The translations under genes and the position numbers were made by a program. From Sarocladium kiliense (lineage: Eukaryota; Ascomycota; Sordariomycetes; Hypocreales; Sarocladiaceae), in NCBI GenBank assembly GCA_030734395.1, contig JAUZTG010000041.1, positions 1,922,001 to 1,986,000 on the forward strand: a DNA stretch of 64,000 nucleotides, read 5' to 3'. Below, piece by piece: positions 59,077-64,000 of this stretch. The notes beneath the pieces were generated by a model, which ran no database searches, was not told where the DNA came from, and saw only the letters and a list, made by a program, of their open reading frames with translations. How positions within the stretch are numbered: position 1 is the stretch's first letter; each line of letters opens with the position of its first letter.

Positions 59077-61058
59077 ATGTCCGGCAGCGAAGGCGGCGAA
59101 GACAGGCCGTACCTGGGGGCTGCCCTGCCGTACAATGGCACAGGCGCAGAGGGTGCGAATCCCCTCGAATTCAACGTCAACCTCTGGTACCAGGTCCGTT
59201 TGTTTCTTCCCCCTCCTGTCTCCCCTCACTTGTTTCGTTCTTCGACCACCGGCACACCATGTTTGCGGCGCCCTGCATTCCCCAGGGTCGCAAAGCAGTT
59301 GGTGTGCCGTAATGCGAAACCCTCAAACGCCCGCACTTGAACCTTGCGCTGACTCTTTGCGCCCGCAGCCCGGCGACATCGCATGGCTCATCACCGCGAC
59401 CGCCCTCGTGTTGCTCATGATCCCGGGAGTTGGGTAAGCATTTGCTCATGTTTTCCTAAGCCCTTCTGATGCCTCCATTTCCAATATCAGGGTTGCAGTT
59501 GTTTCGAGCGCATCCCCTGCATATTTATTGGTTCCTGTTCCTGCATGGTCCGTTTCGACGGATACGGATATCTCGGAACGTCGGCTTGAGAAACCACGAC
59601 GTCTCTCAATGAAGCGACCTCTACGATGACACTCCGTGCTGACAACATGTGTGTAGCTTCTTCTATTCGGGTCTTGCTCGCCGCAAGTCCGCCCTCTCCC
59701 TGATATGGCTCTCCGTTATGGCCACTGCTGTCACCTGCTTTCAGTGGTTCTTCTGGGGCTACTCTCTGACCTTCTCGCACACGGCTGGTCCTTTCATCGG
59801 CAACCTCGCCAACTTCGGCTTCAAGGATGTTGTCGCACGCCCCTCTGTCGGCTCTGACAAGGTCCCCGATATTCTCTTTGCTCTCTACCAGGGCATGTTC
59901 TCTGCCATTACTGTGGCCCTCGCTACCGGTGCTGTCGCTGAGCGCGGACGCATGCTCCCATGTGTCATCTTCATGTTTATTTGGGCCACTGTGATCTACG
60001 ACCCGATTGCTTGCTGGACATGGAACCCGAGCGGCTGGTCAGCCCAAATGGGTGGCCTTGACTTTGCTGGTGGAACCCCAGTGCATATTGCATCAGGCTC
60101 AGCTGCGCTTGCCTACTCCATGATGCTCGGAAAGCGTCGCGGCCATGGAACCCACGAGCTCAACTACCGCCCACACAATGTCACGCATATCGTCATGGGT
60201 ACCGTCTTCCTCTGGGTTGGATGGTTCGGTTTCAACGCTGGTTCAGCGCTTGCAGCGAATCTGCGTGCTGTCATGGCTGCTGTAGTGACGAATCTGGCAG
60301 CCTGCGTTGGAGGAATGACCTGGTGCATTCTTGATTACCGCCTTGAGAAGAAGTGGTCAACTGTTGGATTCTGCTCTGGCGTCGTTGCTGGATTGGTGTC
60401 TATCACCCCTGGATCAGGTATGTGGATTCGAATAAGAGCTTCTATGGGAGGCGGGTGCTAACATACATTGGCAGGATATGTACCTCCGTGGTCAGCTGTT
60501 GTCTTTGGAGTCCTGGGTGCCTCTTTTGCGAACTATGCGACCAAGCTCAAGTTCATTCTGCGCATCGACGACGCCCTTGATATTTTCGCTGTCCATGGCA
60601 TCGGTGGCCTTGTCGGTAACATCTGCACTGCCTTCTTCGCCTATGACCGCATCGCAGCACTCGACGGTGTGTCCCGTATCGATGGTGGCTGGCTGAATCA
60701 GCACTGGATCCAGATGGCTTACCAGCTTGCTGACTCCTTTGGTGGTGGCCTCTACTCCTTCTGCGGAACTTGCCTAATCCTCTTCATCATGAACCTGATT
60801 CCTGGCCTCCGTCTTCGCGCGACCGAGGATGCCGAGATCTTGGGTATCGATGACGCTGAGATTGGCGAGTTCGCGTATGATTATGTTGAGCTCACGAGAG
60901 AGGTTCTCAACGACATTGACAACGAGGCTGGTAGCCGGTATTCTGTCGACCCAACTGCCTTCCACAACATCGAGAAGCACAACATGCCTATGATGGACGC
61001 ACGCATGTATGGTGCTGGCGGTGCTGGACCCTCCATGCCGCCTGGTCATGCCCAGTAA
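59077..61058 (+). CDS. Ammonium permease (Mep/Amt family)
   Basis: Four exons: 59077-59193, 59369-59433, 59657-60417, 60475-61058; introns of 175, 223 and 57 nt; 508 residues. It is a plasma-membrane ammonium transporter with 11 spans, acting as a trimer. Motifs in order: PGDIAWLITATALVLLMIPG, FFYSGLARRKSAL, WNPSGWSAQMGGLDFAGGTP followed by VHIASGSAAL (first pore His), GWFGFNAGSALAANLRA, GFCSGVVAGLVSITPGSGYV, DIFAVHGIGGLVGNI (second pore His) and the cytoplasmic tail LRLRATEDAEILGIDDAEIG, which controls the gate in this family. Both twin-His residues are present. The phase of each intron and the motif FFYSGL formed across intron 2 support the model. It resembles fungal Mep2/MepA-type proteins; transport versus sensor role cannot be told here. 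Confidence 0.95.
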
Positions 61059-61920
61059 ACAACCCTCATACCGAGGACGGGACACAGTACACGCATACGC
61101 AGCGATACCGCGTGACCATATATAAGATACCCACGGTTGGCTCCAAGACCACTTGCTCTGGAGTGAACTTCGATTTGTACATATGTAATACTGCTGCAGA
61201 TACGGCTAGCGCGGTCTTTGATGGATAATGTAGGCACGGAGTTATGGACTCTAACTTCGTAGATATTTTCTTGGGTACGAAGCTTGAAAGTTGTTCGACT
61301 GAAATGGGAGCAAGACGAGAAAGATGATACGCATAGAGATCGAGAACTTCAATGATTGTATGAGCTATCCGCTTTCCTTCGTCTGCATGTCCGTTTCCCG
61401 ATGGTGGATGGCCGACTGGGTGGAACCACGCTGTCGCAATTCGAGCATTGCAGAAAGAAGGCCATGAAAATACCACTGAAAACACTGCATGACTGAACGG
61501 GATTATTCGTTTTCAATGGAAACGCTCGGATCGTCGTTCAGCGCTGCCTACCACGGATCGCTCCCACGTGAAGAGGTGAGCGAAGCTTCGGCGACGTGTG
61601 CCTAAAGGTGGGTAGCTCTAGTTCACGGTGGATTTCATTGAATCTCACCAAAGCAGGACCTAGATATAACCCCAACGCACGCGACTTTCGTGACATGCAT
61701 TGCATCTCAAACATACCAAAGCCATTGACAGAGCTGGTTCTCGCATTCAAGACACAGACGGGTCATGCAGTCTGGCTATTCCACTCCCTTTGGAGGTGCG
61801 AACCCTTAACAGCCACCATCCCTGCCCAAACCCTGCATCCTTTCTCGCAGCAGCAGGGGATCAGCAAACTCTATCTCCATTTGACGTGCAGGGAAAAGCA
61901 AAGAGTGGCTGACACGCGCG
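61059..61920. other. Intergenic
   Basis: 862 bp between the ammonium permease and the polymerase gene on the same strand. It holds a 3' untranslated region and a promoter. No gene seen. Confidence 0.55.
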
Positions 61921-64000
61921 ATGGAAACCGAAGACCTGGTAGAGCTACAGGCCAAAGCTGCATTCTTTAACCAGCTCGCTGCGAATCTCGTCGATGACGC
62001 ACTTGACCCTCGCGAGGTCGCGGATCGCGAATTGCGACGCCGGTTCTTTCACCCGCACAATGCCAGCCACAGGCCTAGCAGCTCGCCGGCAGCTGCCAGC
62101 AGCCGCAGCCAAAGCAGCCATGCCGCGCGACCCCGGGCGTTGAGTGGTGATGCAGTTATTAAAGGTACGCCGGTTGGAGCCAACTTGCGCAGAGGGAGGG
62201 TTACGAAGCAGTTGAACTCTGGGGGCCCCAATGATGAGAACATCATCCCGGATTCAACTCGACCGGCCAGCAAGGTCCTTCAGCGCAGTAACTCTACGCC
62301 TTTACCTCAGATGAAGAGGATTTCCAGCAATAGTTTCCGCCCTGAGGAATCACCCTCCAGCGCCGCGATGGCTGGTTCGAGGAAGAGGCAGAAGAAGCGG
62401 CATTCCGATGATAACCCCAAGCTGAGGCCTGCTGATCAGCAAGTTTTCCGTGGCTTGACCTTCTTTTACGTTCCGGACAACGATATCGCGCCTGTGCGCC
62501 GGATGCGCATCAACAAGGCGCGAGAGTATGGAGCGGTCTGGACGAGATCCGTGGCTACTGCCTCACATATCGTCGTGGAGAAGGCACTTGATTACAAAGC
62601 TGTTCAAGGATTCTTGTTGCAAGCAAGCGCGACGAAGCCGCCTGTGGTGGTGAATGAAGATTATCCCATTGATTGTATACAATTTGGGTCGATGCTTGAT
62701 CATGATCAGGCGAAGTATCGGGTGACTGGACAGCCCGATGCTTCTGGTTCAGTGCCAGAACAAGGGGAGACTACTTCAGCCGCCATAGAGAGCTCAGGGG
62801 AGACCAGCAGGTCGTTGAAGCTGGAAGCGCCGCCGACGAATCCGAGAAGATGGGATTATGTGCCTCCTCCAGGAACGCCATCGCGGAGCGGAGAGTCGTC
62901 TCTTGCTGGGAAGGAAGTGGTATCTGCGAGCCAGGATTCACAACCTATTGTAATTGCACAGGACGCTATGGTGGCATCTCCTGTTTCTATTCTGCAAGAC
63001 GACACTCATCATGGCCCAAAGAGAGCTGAAAGGGCGTCGGAGAAGGACGAGAGCAAATCAACCGCCCAGCCTGCCGATGAATTGTCTGATATGATTTCCG
63101 TCGTTGCGGAGTTTAAGGACCTCCCTGTCGAGTTGGACGATGAATCCGATGATCAAGAGCGTCCACGATCTCGCCAACTGGAAGATGACATATCGTCAGC
63201 AGGCTCAGAAGAAGAAGAAGAGCCGTCGTGGAACAAGTACGCGAAGAAACGCGGCCCTCGGAATGGTGGCAAGCGACTCGGGTTCGAGGAGCGCTTTGCA
63301 TGCAACCAAGCTGGGGTGAAAGAGGCCAAGTCCGACAACCCCAACACGCGCACTATTGAGGTTCTCCAGAAAATGGCAGACTACTACAACCGCACAAACG
63401 ACCATTGGCGAACCACGAGCTATCGCAAGGCCATCAGCACGCTCAAACGGCAGACTGTGCGTATCACGACTGAGGAGGAAGCGTTCAAGTTGCCAAGTGT
63501 TGGACGACGTCTGGCTCAGAAGATTGAAGAGATCGTCACGACGGACAGATTGCAGCGGTTGGAGTACGCCCAGCATGAGCCCATGGCTGAATCGCTGCAG
63601 CTGTTTCTGGGGATATATGGCGTGGGAACGAGTCTGGCGCAACAGTGGATCGCTCAAGGATACAGGACGCTGGATGATCTATCAGCGAAGGCGAAACTTA
63701 CACCGAATCAGCGGCTGGGGATCGAACACTATGCGGACCTGAACACAAGGATACCGAGGGCTGAGATGGATGAGCTGAGGGAGGTGGTCACCAGCACTGC
63801 CGCGATGATTGATGCAGAGGTTGAGATGATTATCGGCGGTAGTTACAGGAGGGGTGCGGAGAGCTCTGGGGACATTGACTTCATCGTTACGAAGAGAGAC
63901 ACGACCAGTACGGCAGAGCTGATGCCTTTCCTACAGAATCTAGTGTTAAGACTGGAGGAAGCTGGGTTCCTGGTCGCAAGACTTGCATCATCGCGATCCG
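61921..64000 (+). CDS. Family X DNA polymerase (Pol lambda/Pol4-like), 3' end beyond the window
   Basis: One uninterrupted frame from the ATG at 61921 to the last base, 693 codons with no stop, so the gene is partial. It is a gap-filling polymerase of non-homologous end joining and base-excision repair. Order: basic Ser-rich N-terminus; BRCT-like domain at about residues 175-245 (VFRGLTFFYVPDND, WTRSVATASHIVVEKALDY); acidic disordered linker; then the polymerase core from about 475 with the 8-kDa helix-hairpin-helix domain (NTRTIEVLQKMADYYNRT, FKLPSVGRRLAQKIEEIV), a second hairpin (FLGIYGVGTSLAQQWIAQGY), and the family signature GGSYRRGAESSGDIDFIVT near 638, with catalytic Asp-x-Asp. The third catalytic Asp and the thumb must lie beyond 64000. 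Confidence 0.95.
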   Translation, partial: METEDLVELQAKAAFFNQLAANLVDDALDPREVADRELRRRFFHPHNASHRPSSSPAAASSRSQSSHAARPRALSGDAVIKGTPVGANLRRGRVTKQLNSGGPNDENIIPDSTRPASKVLQRSNSTPLPQMKRISSNSFRPEESPSSAAMAGSRKRQKKRHSDDNPKLRPADQQVFRGLTFFYVPDNDIAPVRRMRINKAREYGAVWTRSVATASHIVVEKALDYKAVQGFLLQASATKPPVVVNEDYPIDCIQFGSMLDHDQAKYRVTGQPDASGSVPEQGETTSAAIESSGETSRSLKLEAPPTNPRRWDYVPPPGTPSRSGESSLAGKEVVSASQDSQPIVIAQDAMVASPVSILQDDTHHGPKRAERASEKDESKSTAQPADELSDMISVVAEFKDLPVELDDESDDQERPRSRQLEDDISSAGSEEEEEPSWNKYAKKRGPRNGGKRLGFEERFACNQAGVKEAKSDNPNTRTIEVLQKMADYYNRTNDHWRTTSYRKAISTLKRQTVRITTEEEAFKLPSVGRRLAQKIEEIVTTDRLQRLEYAQHEPMAESLQLFLGIYGVGTSLAQQWIAQGYRTLDDLSAKAKLTPNQRLGIEHYADLNTRIPRAEMDELREVVTSTAAMIDAEVEMIIGGSYRRGAESSGDIDFIVTKRDTTSTAELMPFLQNLVLRLEEAGFLVARLASSRS

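Overview
The window reads as a gene-dense stretch of a filamentous ascomycete (Pezizomycotina) nuclear chromosome. Most coding regions are split by short spliceosomal introns (about 50-100 nt, GT/GTAAGT donors, CTAAC/CTGAC-like branch sites). Genes lie singly on both strands with no operons. The recognisable products are fungal housekeeping proteins: a class-4 protein O-mannosyltransferase, a CAP59-type mannosyltransferase, Vps10, Atg10 and Med16. The order or genus cannot be fixed from sequence alone. I saw no transposon open reading frame, CRISPR array, rDNA or secondary-metabolite cluster.

Layout. 0-3.3 kb: tRNA-Glu(CTC) and a three-finger C2H2 regulator. 3.3-10.5 kb: a gene-poor stretch holding two divergent, unrecognised loci whose reading frames look broken (about 6.7-7.6 kb on the minus strand, 7.7-9.4 kb on the plus strand). 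10.5-23.2 kb: a dense housekeeping block with CAP59-type mannosyltransferase, PMT4, a RidA-family deaminase, ARPC1, U2 snRNP B'', Atg10 and a GH47 alpha-mannosidase. 24.7-35 kb: an amino-acid permease, an NTF2-like-domain protein with internal repeats, and Vps10. 37.4-41.0 kb: a large disordered fungal protein that seems to contain an intron of about 1 kb. 43.7-49.7 kb: mitochondrial D-lactate dehydrogenase and Mediator subunit 16, sharing a divergent promoter. 52-55.8 kb: a long coiled-coil protein. 59-61 kb: an ammonium permease. 61.9 kb to the end: a family-X DNA polymerase that runs off the window.

Functionally, three genes act in secretory-pathway glycosylation (CAP59-type, PMT4, GH47) and Vps10 sorts Golgi cargo to the vacuole. 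The amino-acid and ammonium permeases cover nitrogen uptake. The other genes are unrelated neighbours. Exon models were built by hand from splice signals, reading-frame phase and family motifs; each listed multi-exon model closes in frame.

I did not find a convincing new biological system. The points most worth a second look are the frame-disturbed locus at 7.7-9.4 kb, a tandem splice acceptor in atg10 where one choice creates a stop codon, the 994-nt intron in the disordered protein gene, a 14-nt microexon and dual start codons in the RidA gene, and the repeat-bearing NTF2-like protein.
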